Shown piece by piece: positions 26,162 through 35,157 of a stretch of 64,000 nt of DNA. The notes under the pieces were generated by a model. It worked only from the letters and a program-made list of their open reading frames with translations, did not search any database and was not told the DNA's origin. The stretch covers positions 1 through 64,000 of the forward strand of contig NZ_JAESVB010000008.1 of assembly GCF_020618775.1 (NCBI RefSeq), in the 5' to 3' direction. The position numbers were made by a program, and so were the translations under genes. Origin of the DNA: Acidisoma silvae. Lineage in GTDB: Bacteria; Pseudomonadota; Alphaproteobacteria; Acetobacterales; Acetobacteraceae. Every line of letters starts with the position of its first letter. Position 1 is the first letter of the stretch.

Positions 26162-28117
26162 TCAGGCGCAGCAGCTTTTCTTGTTGACGGCAGGCGGCAG
26201 GTCGATGACCGGATTCTGATCGAAGAATCCTGAGGGCATCAGCTTAAAGCCGCAGACGACGCAAGGCTGCACCGGATGGTCTTCCGGCCGGGTGATATGG
26301 TGCAGACCGAAACTATGCCAGACGACGATATCGGTATTGTCGGTCGGCCGGTCGGCCTTGGTCCATTTCGGCAGGCCTTCGGAATCGCCATCCTTGGTGC
26401 TGGACTGGTTGACGAATTCGCCGGCGGGATAGCGCTCTTCCGCGTTATAGGCCGTCACCCAAAGCTGATGCTGGATGAAGCGGCCACGACGGCCGGACGG
26501 GCTGTCGGGATGGGTATAGGGCTGCACCGCCGACATCGGCTCCAGCTTGAAGGCCGTCGGCCGGCCAACCCAGTTCGTCACCTCGGGATTGGTGATGCGC
26601 CAGTAGCGGCTTTTAGCGAAATCGACATCGCGCTGCGCGCCGAGTTCGCTGACCAGCGGCTTTTCCTCCATCAAGAAGGCATTGCCGTAGGGGTTTTCGG
26701 GGCCGAGCGGCAGCGCGCGGGTGTCGCATTCGGTGACCGTATTGTTCGGCCCGTCGATTTCCATATCCAGACGCGCGCAGAAAATGTGCTGATGAATATG
26801 ACCGACGATGCCGGGCGCCACTTCCGTGCCGAATTTACCGGGCTGGCCAGGATGGCAGGCCCCCGTATTAATGATGCCGGTCGCCTTCATTTCATATTCG
26901 ATGCGCCCGTCCTGATGCAGATACCAGTAGGAGGCATATTCGTAATTGCCGATGGTGGAGATGGAGGAGATCACCAGCTTGCGGGCGCGGCGCACATCGG
27001 TACGCTCGGTGCGCACGTCGAAATGCTTCCACGACAGGCCGGCATCTTCCTCATGCAGGCAGATGGCATTGGTAATGGTACGCGGCGTGCCATAGACGGT
27101 CGGCACTACGGCGTCGAAGTAATGGATGGTGCCCAGGCAATCGCAGCCGAGCGTCAGCGAATTCGCCATGCGGCCGAAGCCGAGTTCGCCGCTGTCAAAA
27201 ACATTCTTGCGATAATGGCTGCGCTCCGGCGTGCCATAGGGCACCACCATTTCCGCAATCGAGGCGCGATAGACGATCGGCCGGCGTTCGCCGCCATGGG
27301 TATAGCCGATGCGATACAGCACCAGGCCCTCGCGGCCATTGAAGCCGACACGGAAATCCCAATTCTCCCAGGTCACCTTATGGCCGTCGACCTTGAAGCC
27401 AGCGCCATCCGGCTGCACGACATCAAGCGTGGAAGAGGGCGGGCGGAATTCCGTCAGCAGAGCGGCGTCGTAATTGCGCGGCGTGCGCGGCACGGGAATA
27501 TAGTCGCCGCTTTCCGCGAAATGATCGACCACTTCCAGCACTTCCAGCGTGCTGACGTCGATCAGCGCATGCAGACCTTCCACCGGATGGGCATAGTAAT
27601 TGTCGAGCGGAAAGGTACGCATCCAGATGAAGCAGTTCAGCACACGGCGACCCTGCTCAATCGCATGGCCGAAATCGCCCACCGTCCAGGGATCGACTGC
27701 CATGAATTCCAGATCGTCGATCAGCCCGCGCTTACGCAGCGCGTCCTGAAAGCGCGGATCGGCCTTCACGGTCTTTTCGATCTCCAGCACTTCCTCGATC
27801 GCGACCATCGCGCGCGCGTCTTCGCGGAAGACCTGGGAGATCAGGTCGCCACTGCCCAGATCGACGCGGCCGGTGATGACGCCCATGACGCCACGGCGAT
27901 AGATATTGAAGCGCGCGACGCGGGGGAAGCTGGCGCCGTCCACATAGTCGCGCACCAGATCCTTCGGCGGCTCGTCCAGATCGACGGTCTCGACGCGCAG
28001 ATCAGCCCCCCAATCGAAATGCTGGGCAATCAGCGCGGCGGCACGGGCCAGTTCCGCGCCAGAGAGCGGGTCGAGCGGGTGCAGTGCCGCTCTTGTCTCA
28101 GTGACGTGACTGTCCAT
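26162..28117 (-). CDS. Copper-containing primary amine oxidase
   Basis: A 651-residue TPQ amine oxidase that converts primary amines to aldehydes with release of NH3 and H2O2. The topaquinone precursor is Y392 in NYEY. The catalytic base is D308 (VFDSGELG), 84 residues upstream as in Arthrobacter globiformis enzyme. The copper ligands are H442 and H444 (HQHIF) and H607 (GLHHITR). Two N-terminal N2/N3-type domains precede the catalytic domain. No signal peptide is seen, so the enzyme should be cytoplasmic. It is the last gene of the dimethylformamidase-like/ABC operon and can oxidise the amine that the upstream amidohydrolase releases. It ends near an unusual SCCA tail. Confidence 0.93.
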   Translation of the reverse strand: MDSHVTETRAALHPLDPLSGAELARAAALIAQHFDWGADLRVETVDLDEPPKDLVRDYVDGASFPRVARFNIYRRGVMGVITGRVDLGSGDLISQVFREDARAMVAIEEVLEIEKTVKADPRFQDALRKRGLIDDLEFMAVDPWTVGDFGHAIEQGRRVLNCFIWMRTFPLDNYYAHPVEGLHALIDVSTLEVLEVVDHFAESGDYIPVPRTPRNYDAALLTEFRPPSSTLDVVQPDGAGFKVDGHKVTWENWDFRVGFNGREGLVLYRIGYTHGGERRPIVYRASIAEMVVPYGTPERSHYRKNVFDSGELGFGRMANSLTLGCDCLGTIHYFDAVVPTVYGTPRTITNAICLHEEDAGLSWKHFDVRTERTDVRRARKLVISSISTIGNYEYASYWYLHQDGRIEYEMKATGIINTGACHPGQPGKFGTEVAPGIVGHIHQHIFCARLDMEIDGPNNTVTECDTRALPLGPENPYGNAFLMEEKPLVSELGAQRDVDFAKSRYWRITNPEVTNWVGRPTAFKLEPMSAVQPYTHPDSPSGRRGRFIQHQLWVTAYNAEERYPAGEFVNQSSTKDGDSEGLPKWTKADRPTDNTDIVVWHSFGLHHITRPEDHPVQPCVVCGFKLMPSGFFDQNPVIDLPPAVNKKSCCA

Positions 28118-28151
28118 GCGTCTTGCTCCTGTGTTCGGTCTGGTCGCGATC

Positions 28152-30380
28152 TTACACGAAAGGTTTCGGGTCCATGAAGCGCCGAAGTGTGTTCAGGGTG
28201 ATTCGAGAGACATTGTTTTCGTAATTATTCCAGGGCAGGGAGCCGATCCAAGCGATGGAACCGGTGGCGAAAACCGCCCCGCCCGCCGGCGTTTCGTAAA
28301 AGCTCAGATCAGCGCGGACCTTTTCGTTCTGATCGCCGCCGAGATTGGGCAAGGTCGCGGTAAACTCCTCGTTCACCAACAGCATCAAAGGACTGTGATC
28401 TTCGGAGGAGGCGAGGCGAAGGATATTGGGCGGAGAGCCGAGCAGGGGATTGATACAATCCAATTCGATGCCGGCGGCACCCCCGCCGATAAGGCCGAAA
28501 TCGCCGATCACCTCATCCTCCACGCCTTCGAAGACGAAGGCGGCGCGGGGATTATCGGCATCCGGGGCGCGGCGATAGGGGCTGGAAACGTCAAAACCCT
28601 GCGCCACGAAGCCGATGCCGGCCATCATATTCGGCGGGCGGCCGCAACGGCGCCAGAGGCCGCCATATTCCCCGGTGAAGGAATGGTAGTATTCGCCCGG
28701 CTCGGCTTCCCAGGAGCGGATGCCGTCTTCCGCGCGCCGCACTTCGATGACGCCGGGCAATTCATCATGGAAGGCGATGCGCCAGTACCAGCCATTACCG
28801 CCCATATACATCAAGCGGCCGCCACGATCGGTCCAGGCCTTCATCGCGTCCCACATCGCGGTCGAATGGTATTCCGGATGCGATCCGGTCAGGATGACGC
28901 TGTAATCCTCGATGAGCGGAAAGCCGTCGCGATGCAGGTCTTCGTCGGTGATGATGTCGTAGTCGATATCGTTATGCGCCAGCCAGCCGAAGAGATGCGT
29001 GTCGGCATTGTACTGGTATAGGCTTGATCCGTCACCGCCGAGCCAGGAATGATAGCGGGGCGCGCAATTGATATTGGGCCGCATGCGGCTGGAATAGCAG
29101 ACGCCCGAACCGTCGGCGTGCTTGTCATACAGCGAATGGCAAAGTTCGGGATGATCGTAGAGATAGACGTCCTGATGACCGAAATGCAGCAGCCGGCCCA
29201 TCAGCCGCTCCACGCCGCGCACGGTGATATGCTCGCCGTGATTGGCATAGGCCATATAGGAACAGGTGGGGGCCAGGAAGGCAACTTTGGGCCGCGTAAC
29301 GCCGGGTTTCTTGATGCGCGGCGGACGGATGAAGAAGGGGATATAGCATTCCCGCATGGCCTCGGCCTCCGTTTCCCCGCAGGAGAGATGCAGGGCATAG
29401 GCGCCGCTTTTGGCATCCTCCGGCAGGGTCCAGACGACATCCGCCGGCCAGCCGGCGTCATAGAGGTCATCCTCGTGGAAATGCACCGCGCCATATTCGG
29501 CAGGGGCCGCCTGCCAGCTGTGGTGGAGGCCAGTCCAGCCGCTGCCCTTCATGCCGCGTGCCGGCAGATTGACCAGACGGCCGTGATGGCGGAAGGCTGC
29601 TTTGTCCGTCGCCTTGATGCTGCGGATGCCGTCCGAGAAATCCCAGGCGGCGATCAGCTTCGGCGAAAGCCCTGCGGGCAGCGGATTCACCGCCAAAGTC
29701 GCGTGGCTTTGCGCACCTGCGAGCAGGCTCGGGGCTTCGATCTTGCCGTTGAAATGCGAGCCGACGGTGCCGTCGGCGAGCGGCATGCCAGCCAGGATGA
29801 AGGGTGCGGCCACAGCTTGAGACGCGCCAAGGCTGCCGGTTATCTCTCCCTCATCATCGGTGCCGACATCGGCTTTCAGCGGCGACAGCGAGAGGCGGAA
29901 AGCGCCCGTCACTGCGTTCAGGCTGAAGCTGACGGCATACCACTTCCGCTCCAACAGCGTTTGCGGCAGGGTCTGGCGCCGGCCATCACCGGTGACGAGC
30001 GATAGTTTGCCCTCGTCCAGTTCCAGCATGAAGCCCGTCTTGCTGGCGGCATCCCATTGCGAAGCGATGACCTGAGCACGGCGCGCGAGCAGCGTCGGCC
30101 AGATCAATGCGCGGAACGAAAAGTCTTCCAGCGCCGGAACGGTGTCAGCGATAAGATAGGAACCCGCGTCGGCGCGGCGCTGCTGGCCGAGATAGGTGCC
30201 GTCGATGCTGCTGGGATGATGCGGCAGATCAAGCCCGGGCCCAGCCGGATTGCAATCACCGTTCAGCACGCGGACGATGCGGGCGGAAAAGCTGTCGCCC
30301 TCTTCCAGCGAGACCTGAAAGGAAATCGCCTCGCCCGGTGCCACGCTATAGCGGTCAGGATAGCCCAGAATCTTCAACAT
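28152..30380 (-). CDS. N,N-dimethylformamidase-like large (beta) subunit
   Basis: A 742-residue protein collinear with the large subunit of Paracoccus-type N,N-dimethylformamidase, an amidohydrolase with a mononuclear iron centre held by two tyrosines and a glutamate. An N-terminal YPDRYSVAPGE strand and NPAGPG segment are followed by a LamG-like domain (about residues 85-230). The catalytic domain has Y378 (SYMAYANHG), Y418 (HSLYDKHADG) and H501/E503 (TGSHPEYH), with the spacing of the known ligands. It lies 21 bp after the small-subunit gene. Predicted reaction: hydrolysis of an N-substituted formamide or related amide to acid plus amine. The true substrate may not be DMF. Confidence 0.87.
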   Translation of the reverse strand: MLKILGYPDRYSVAPGEAISFQVSLEEGDSFSARIVRVLNGDCNPAGPGLDLPHHPSSIDGTYLGQQRRADAGSYLIADTVPALEDFSFRALIWPTLLARRAQVIASQWDAASKTGFMLELDEGKLSLVTGDGRRQTLPQTLLERKWYAVSFSLNAVTGAFRLSLSPLKADVGTDDEGEITGSLGASQAVAAPFILAGMPLADGTVGSHFNGKIEAPSLLAGAQSHATLAVNPLPAGLSPKLIAAWDFSDGIRSIKATDKAAFRHHGRLVNLPARGMKGSGWTGLHHSWQAAPAEYGAVHFHEDDLYDAGWPADVVWTLPEDAKSGAYALHLSCGETEAEAMRECYIPFFIRPPRIKKPGVTRPKVAFLAPTCSYMAYANHGEHITVRGVERLMGRLLHFGHQDVYLYDHPELCHSLYDKHADGSGVCYSSRMRPNINCAPRYHSWLGGDGSSLYQYNADTHLFGWLAHNDIDYDIITDEDLHRDGFPLIEDYSVILTGSHPEYHSTAMWDAMKAWTDRGGRLMYMGGNGWYWRIAFHDELPGVIEVRRAEDGIRSWEAEPGEYYHSFTGEYGGLWRRCGRPPNMMAGIGFVAQGFDVSSPYRRAPDADNPRAAFVFEGVEDEVIGDFGLIGGGAAGIELDCINPLLGSPPNILRLASSEDHSPLMLLVNEEFTATLPNLGGDQNEKVRADLSFYETPAGGAVFATGSIAWIGSLPWNNYENNVSRITLNTLRRFMDPKPFV

Positions 30381-30401
30381 TGTTCGCTCTCCCGCTCGCG
30401 A

Positions 30402-30731
30402 TCAGGCTTCGTCGGCGCTTCTGAAAGGCTGGTTCAAATGCTGGCCCGTGGCCTTGAACCAGCGCCTGCGGAAAATCTCCCATTCCGCCTCGTCCCGGTT
30501 TGTGAAGATCGGGCTGTCCTCCAAAACCAGCGGGTCGAGCCGGTTGGCGGGCATTTCCGCGATCTGCCATTCGGCGAAAGGCTTGCGGCAGAACAGCACG
30601 ATCTGCCGGCCGCTCGGGTCGTAGCGCAGCGCGTTGAGCAGGCGCATGAGGCCGGGGCTGTGCCGCCCCACCGGCAGGCGCCGGAACTCCTCGACAAATT
30701 GCTGATCCGTCTCAGGATTGATGCGGTACAT
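30402..30731 (-). CDS. N,N-dimethylformamidase-like small (alpha) subunit
   Basis: A 109-residue protein resembling the small subunit of dimethylformamidase: a helical LMRLLNALRYDP segment, the strand GRQIVLFCRKPFAEWQIAEMP, then ILxxD-like LEDSPIFTNRDEAEWEIFRRR. It is shorter than the roughly 130-residue characterised subunit, mainly at the N-terminus. It is located directly before the large-subunit gene, as in known dmf operons. Identification rests on the shared order and the central motif, so it is less certain than the large subunit. Confidence 0.75.
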   Translation of the reverse strand: MYRINPETDQQFVEEFRRLPVGRHSPGLMRLLNALRYDPSGRQIVLFCRKPFAEWQIAEMPANRLDPLVLEDSPIFTNRDEAEWEIFRRRWFKATGQHLNQPFRSADEA

Positions 30732-30754
30732 GATCGCCCTCTCTGCGGGGAGGT

Positions 30755-31816
30755 TTATGCGGAAATCCGACGGCCGTCGGGCCCGAAGAAAAAGCAGGCG
30801 CTGGCTGCGGGCATGATACCAAGCCGGTCGCCGATCCGCGCATGAAATCCGGGGTCGACCAAGGCGCGCAGCTTGTTGCCGCCTGCGTCATCCGCGATCA
30901 CCACCGATTCACGCCCCAGATGTTCCAGCGCATAGACGGTAACGGGTATGGCGCCGGCCGCATCGGGCGCGGTGACGGTCACATGCTGCGGCCGCACCCC
31001 GAGGCTGACGGGGCCATTGGGTATCGCACGGCCGGCAAGGTCTATCGCGACCGGCCCGGCATGAAAGACGCCGCCAGACACATCACCGGCCACGATATTC
31101 ATCGGCGGCGACCCAAGGAAGGTCGCAACGAAAAGGCTTGCCGGCTGGTTATAGATTTCATCCGGCGTGCCGATCTGCTCCAGATTGCCCTTGGACATGA
31201 CGGCGATACGGTCACCCATCGTCATCGCCTCGACCTGGTCATGGGTCACGAAAACCGCTGTTGTGCCGAGCCGCTTTTGTAGATTGACGAGTTCCGAGCG
31301 CAGCGACAGACGCAGCGCGGCGTCGAGCGCGGATAATGGCTCATCCAGCAGGAAGCAGGCCGGTTCGCGCACGATGGCCTTGGCGGTGGCGGCGCGCTGG
31401 CGCTGGCCGCCCGACATCTGGCTGGGTAGCTTGTCCAGCATCGGCTCCAGTTCCAACATGCGCGCGGCATCGGCGATGCGCTGCGCCCGCTCGGCCTTGG
31501 ACAGTTTGCTGTGCCTGAGGCTCGCTTCGATATTCTTGCGCACCGTCAGATGCGGATAGAGCAGGGATGACTGGAAGACCATGGCGATATTGCGCCCATG
31601 CGGCGGTTCGGCCGTGACCTCGCGCCCATCGAACAGGATCTGTCCCTGGGACGGATAGTCCAGTCCCGCGATCATGTTCAGCGTCGTCGTCTTGCCGCAT
31701 CCGGACGGACCGAGCATGACGAGAAATTCGCCGTCGATGATGTCAAGGTCGAGATTCTCGACGGCGACGTAGCGGTCATAGGTTTTGCGGATCTGCCGCA
31801 GTTCGATCTTTGCCAT
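30755..31816 (-). CDS. ABC transporter ATP-binding protein (MalK/UgpC type)
   Basis: A 353-residue ATPase: Walker A GPSGCGKTT, Q-loop in VFQSSLLYPHLTV, signature MSGGQRQR (Met in place of the usual Leu), Walker B CFLLDEPLSALDA and the switch VTHDQ. A C-terminal TOBE/regulatory domain (about residue 240 onward) is typical of the MalK class. It energises the two permeases upstream. It is the only CUT1-type ATPase in the window, so it could also serve the ATPase-less system at 4007-7116. Confidence 0.9.
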   Translation of the reverse strand: MAKIELRQIRKTYDRYVAVENLDLDIIDGEFLVMLGPSGCGKTTTLNMIAGLDYPSQGQILFDGREVTAEPPHGRNIAMVFQSSLLYPHLTVRKNIEASLRHSKLSKAERAQRIADAARMLELEPMLDKLPSQMSGGQRQRAATAKAIVREPACFLLDEPLSALDAALRLSLRSELVNLQKRLGTTAVFVTHDQVEAMTMGDRIAVMSKGNLEQIGTPDEIYNQPASLFVATFLGSPPMNIVAGDVSGGVFHAGPVAIDLAGRAIPNGPVSLGVRPQHVTVTAPDAAGAIPVTVYALEHLGRESVVIADDAGGNKLRALVDPGFHARIGDRLGIMPAASACFFFGPDGRRISA

Positions 31817-31854
31817 TCAGACAAGGGCTCCAAACAGGGCTTGGTGCGTCATCG

Positions 31855-32715
31855 TCAACGAACCGGGTCGGCGATGTTCATCTCCGCCAGATGGCGCTGC
31901 AGGAAAAAGGCAACCAGCGCGGGCGGGATGATGGTGATGAGAATGCAGGCGGCGAGCTGGGACGGATTCGGGTCCTGGCCCAGGAAGCCGGAAATGGCCG
32001 CGGGCAGGGTCGTGGCCGGGGTGCCGTTGACGAGAACAAGCGCGAAGGTGAATTCGTTCCAGGCAAACAGGAAGGCGATGATCGCCGAGACCGCGACACC
32101 GCTGCGTGCCAGCGGCAGAATAAGAAAGACGAGCGTGTGCAGGCGGCTGAACCCGTCGATCCGGGCCAGCCGCTCGATCGGCGGCAGATTGCGGAAATAG
32201 CCGATGAGCATCCAGGTGACGAAAGGCACAGTCGTCGTCAGGTCAATGATGATCAGCCCCGGCAAGGTGCCGACCAGGCCAAGCTGGACATACATCGTGT
32301 AGAAGGGAATGAGGGTCGAGACCGGCGGGATGGCGACCGCAAGCAGAACGGCGTTGAGCAGAACATTCTTGAATTTGAAATCGAGCCGGGAGAAGACATA
32401 GGCCAGCGGTACGACGATCACCATGGTGATCAAGGTGACGACAACCGAGACGATGACGCTATTCTGCAAGCCGAGCTCGATCTGGCCGGCTTGGCCCGAG
32501 GCCGAGGAAATGGTACCGTCCGCCAGCTTGTAGTCATAGCCGAAGATATTGACGAAGGAGGAGAGATTGAAGCTCGACGGCAGGATATGCGGCGGGAAGC
32601 TGGCAATTTCCGCGTGATTCATGAAGGCCATGCGGACAAACCACAGGATCGGCAGAAGCGACCAGATGATCAGGATCGCCATGGCGATGACGAAGTTGGG
32701 GCGATGCGTCTTCAC
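31855..32715 (-). CDS. ABC transporter permease (MalG-type)
   Basis: A 286-residue six-helix permease. The EAA-type loop is degenerate but present (IERLARIDGFS, then FLILPLARSG). It overlaps the upstream permease stop-to-start by four bases (32712-32715) and lies 38 bp before the ATPase gene. Works with the binding protein at 33634-34977. Confidence 0.87.
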   Translation of the reverse strand: MKTHRPNFVIAMAILIIWSLLPILWFVRMAFMNHAEIASFPPHILPSSFNLSSFVNIFGYDYKLADGTISSASGQAGQIELGLQNSVIVSVVVTLITMVIVVPLAYVFSRLDFKFKNVLLNAVLLAVAIPPVSTLIPFYTMYVQLGLVGTLPGLIIIDLTTTVPFVTWMLIGYFRNLPPIERLARIDGFSRLHTLVFLILPLARSGVAVSAIIAFLFAWNEFTFALVLVNGTPATTLPAAISGFLGQDPNPSQLAACILITIIPPALVAFFLQRHLAEMNIADPVR

Positions 32716-33626
32716 AGCGCCTTCTCCCGCCGGCCCCAGACAAGATAAAGAGCCATGGTCGAACCGATGATGAAGAAGAGCAGGAAGAACGACATCGCTG
32801 CGCCATAGCCAAGGTTCAGGTTCTTGAAGCTCACCTTATACAGCTGATAGGTAAGCGTCGATGACGCATCACCTGGGCCGCCGTCCGAGAGCACGAAGAT
32901 AAGATCGAACAGCTTCATCGACAGCACGATGCTGATGGAGGTGAAGACGAACAGCGTGAAGCGCAGCGGCGGCAGCGTCACGTTCCAGAAGGTTTCCAGC
33001 GGCGTCAGCTGATCGATAGCCGCGAGATCGTAAAGCCGCTTCGGAATGGTCTTGAGATTGGCAAGCACGAAGAACCCGACGAGTGGTGCCATGGTCCAGG
33101 AACTGCCGATGGCCAGCACCTCGACGATGGAACGCGTCGTCATGAAATCCGGCACGTTCTGCATGCCGAGATCGGCCAAAATCGCGGTCGGCAGGCCTGT
33201 CTGTCCGCGGGCGAGATAGGCGAACATGAGCCCGGCGCCATAAAGCGAGACGCACCAGGGCAGAAAGACGAGCGTGCGCCACAGGCTGCCGAAACGCGAC
33301 GGCCGATTGAGCAGAAGACCGATGCCAAGGCCCAGAAGCATCGTCAGGATGACGCTTTCCAGCGTGAAGCGGATCGTGACCCAGGTACACCACCAGAATT
33401 CCGGATCGCTCAGCACCGTCGCGAAATTCTTGAAACCGACGAATTTCGCGCGGTAGCCGCCGAAGAACATAATGCGGTGGAAGGCCATCCAGGCCGAATA
33501 GACGAGCGGATAGGCGACGATCACGACGAGAAGAAGGATAACCGGCAGGCCGATCATCAGTGCGAACTGCCCGTCGGTCAGTTCGCGCCGTCTCTGTCGG
33601 CTCTTCTTGTTCGCGATCGTCGCCAT
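32712..33626 (-). CDS. ABC transporter permease (MalF-type)
   Basis: A 304-residue inner-membrane protein with six or more helices and a basic N-terminus. The cytoplasmic coupling loop reads LYDLAAIDQLTPLETFWNVT, a divergent EAA motif. Seven bases separate it from the binding-protein gene. Partner of the MalG-type permease. Confidence 0.87.
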   Translation of the reverse strand: MATIANKKSRQRRRELTDGQFALMIGLPVILLLVVIVAYPLVYSAWMAFHRIMFFGGYRAKFVGFKNFATVLSDPEFWWCTWVTIRFTLESVILTMLLGLGIGLLLNRPSRFGSLWRTLVFLPWCVSLYGAGLMFAYLARGQTGLPTAILADLGMQNVPDFMTTRSIVEVLAIGSSWTMAPLVGFFVLANLKTIPKRLYDLAAIDQLTPLETFWNVTLPPLRFTLFVFTSISIVLSMKLFDLIFVLSDGGPGDASSTLTYQLYKVSFKNLNLGYGAAMSFFLLFFIIGSTMALYLVWGRREKAL

Positions 33627-33633
33627 GCCTGTG

Positions 33634-34977
33634 TCAGATCCCGTATTTGTCGTTCAGACTGCTGATCTGATCGTTCATCGCCTTGATGGTATCCGCGATA
33701 TCGCCATCATTGAGCAGGAACTTGGATAAGGTGTCGCGCAGGTAGGAATTGAATTCTTCAGACCAGACCACGCGCCAGATGCCGGTCGGGAAGGGCGTCT
33801 TCTTGTAGACGTCAAGCAGGACCGCATAATCATCCGGCCTGGCGACGGCCTGTTTGATGCGCGCTTCGGTCGCGGGCGAATCCATGACGGATTTATAGGC
33901 GGAAAAGAGCAGATGGCTTTCCATCCAGCGCTCACCGACATAAATCTTGCCGTCACCGTCCTTGAAACCATACCAGGACGTGAATTTCTTCACGTCATCG
34001 GTCTGCGCTTCCGGGCGCTTGCGATTTGTCATGAGATACAGGGCTGAATCGATCAATCCCCAGCTCTGCTTCACCACCGGCAGAATGGTCGCATGGCCCG
34101 CGATCTGGCTGCGGCCCGGCGTGTTCATGGTCTGCACGTCATAGATTTGCTGCGGGCTGAAGACGTAACGGCCGGAGGCGAAGGCGTCGATATAGGCCGC
34201 TTCGTTATAGGTCAGCACTTCCTGGGGAACGAGCTTCGATTTCCAAAGCTTCTTCCACTGCGCAAGCGTCTTATAGGCCGGGCCGTTAGGGTCCGTCGTC
34301 ATCGTCGGCTTATGCGTCGTGGGGTCGGCGACCGGGTTGCCGCGATTGAGCACTTCCATGACGAAGCCCCAGGAAATGCCGAAATATTCACCGAACCAAT
34401 GCGGCAGGATCGGCGTCGCGATGCCTTTGTCATGCAGCGCATAGACCTGATCGTACAGCGCGTCCCAATCTGCCGGAAAGTCTTTGTCGGTCATTCCGGC
34501 CTTGTTATAGGCAAGAAGATTCGTGTGGATGCAGCCACGAGTACTGGCGAAATAGGAAAGGCCGAGCAGCTTGCCGTCATAGGACCAGGCATCCAGAAAC
34601 TGCGGCAGCATATCGGCCTTAATATCGGCGATAGCAGGTAGGGTTTCCGCAGGCATCACCCAACCGCCCTCGTAATAGCGCACCGCGCTGGACGGATTGG
34701 CGTAGAGCACATCGAGATCGGCCTTGGCGATCAGACTCTGCTCCATGATGGACGGATAATCGCCCGTCACGGTCGCGTACGAAATCTTGCCATGCTCTAA
34801 GTCGTTGTACCGTTTCACATTGGACTGCACGATATCCGTGGCAAATTGCCAGCCCCGGAAATAGACAGGCTTGCCGCTTGTGGGTTCCAAGTCCGCGACG
34901 GAGGCAAAAGCGCGTCCGAAGGGCGTGGCGGCAAGGCCAATGGCCGCAGCCATAGTCCCGAATTCACGACGTTTCAT
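33634..34977 (-). CDS. Extracellular solute-binding protein of ABC transporter
   Basis: A 447-residue family-1 binding protein. The N-terminus MKRREFGTMAAAIGLAATPF with a following AxA-like site looks like a Tat-type export signal. Body segments such as PAIADIKADMLPQFLDAW are typical of CUT1 binders. First gene of an operon continuing through two permeases, the ATPase, both dimethylformamidase-like subunits and the amine oxidase. The ligand is therefore more likely an amide or amino-sugar derivative than a plain sugar. Confidence 0.87.
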   Translation of the reverse strand: MKRREFGTMAAAIGLAATPFGRAFASVADLEPTSGKPVYFRGWQFATDIVQSNVKRYNDLEHGKISYATVTGDYPSIMEQSLIAKADLDVLYANPSSAVRYYEGGWVMPAETLPAIADIKADMLPQFLDAWSYDGKLLGLSYFASTRGCIHTNLLAYNKAGMTDKDFPADWDALYDQVYALHDKGIATPILPHWFGEYFGISWGFVMEVLNRGNPVADPTTHKPTMTTDPNGPAYKTLAQWKKLWKSKLVPQEVLTYNEAAYIDAFASGRYVFSPQQIYDVQTMNTPGRSQIAGHATILPVVKQSWGLIDSALYLMTNRKRPEAQTDDVKKFTSWYGFKDGDGKIYVGERWMESHLLFSAYKSVMDSPATEARIKQAVARPDDYAVLLDVYKKTPFPTGIWRVVWSEEFNSYLRDTLSKFLLNDGDIADTIKAMNDQISSLNDKYGI

Positions 34978-35053
34978 TGATCACCTTCGACTTTCTGAAT
35001 GGGTGGAGACGGAGGCATGAGGCGTCCCGGCCGGTCATCCGGATAGACAAAGC

Positions 35054-35069
35054 AATTCTCTGCAGAATT
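35054..35069. promoter_or_regulatory. Inverted repeat upstream of the amide/amine operon
   Basis: AATTCT at 35054-35059 and AGAATT at 35064-35069 flank CTGC, about 77 bp upstream of the binding-protein start on the minus strand. This is the operon's promoter zone. An 8-bp palindrome AACCGGTT occurs near 35107. Either could be an operator; the IclR-family protein at 40507-41262 is one candidate binder. Confidence 0.3.
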
Positions 35070-35157
35070 TAAAGCAAATCGCGTGCCAGATTAGACGAAA
35101 AGCCGAACCGGTTTTTAACTGTTATCGGTCTGCAATTCAAACGTACAGAAAGCAGAG

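Noticed and set aside
26276-28177. 633-codon plus-strand open frame
   Set aside because: Exactly antisense to the copper amine oxidase, which has every catalytic residue; the antisense product has no recognisable motif. Caused by GC-rich codon bias.
35101-35115. AACCGGTT resembling half of the LacI operator
   Set aside because: Only the central eight bases match 62091-62106; too little to claim co-regulation, noted only as context for 35054-35069.
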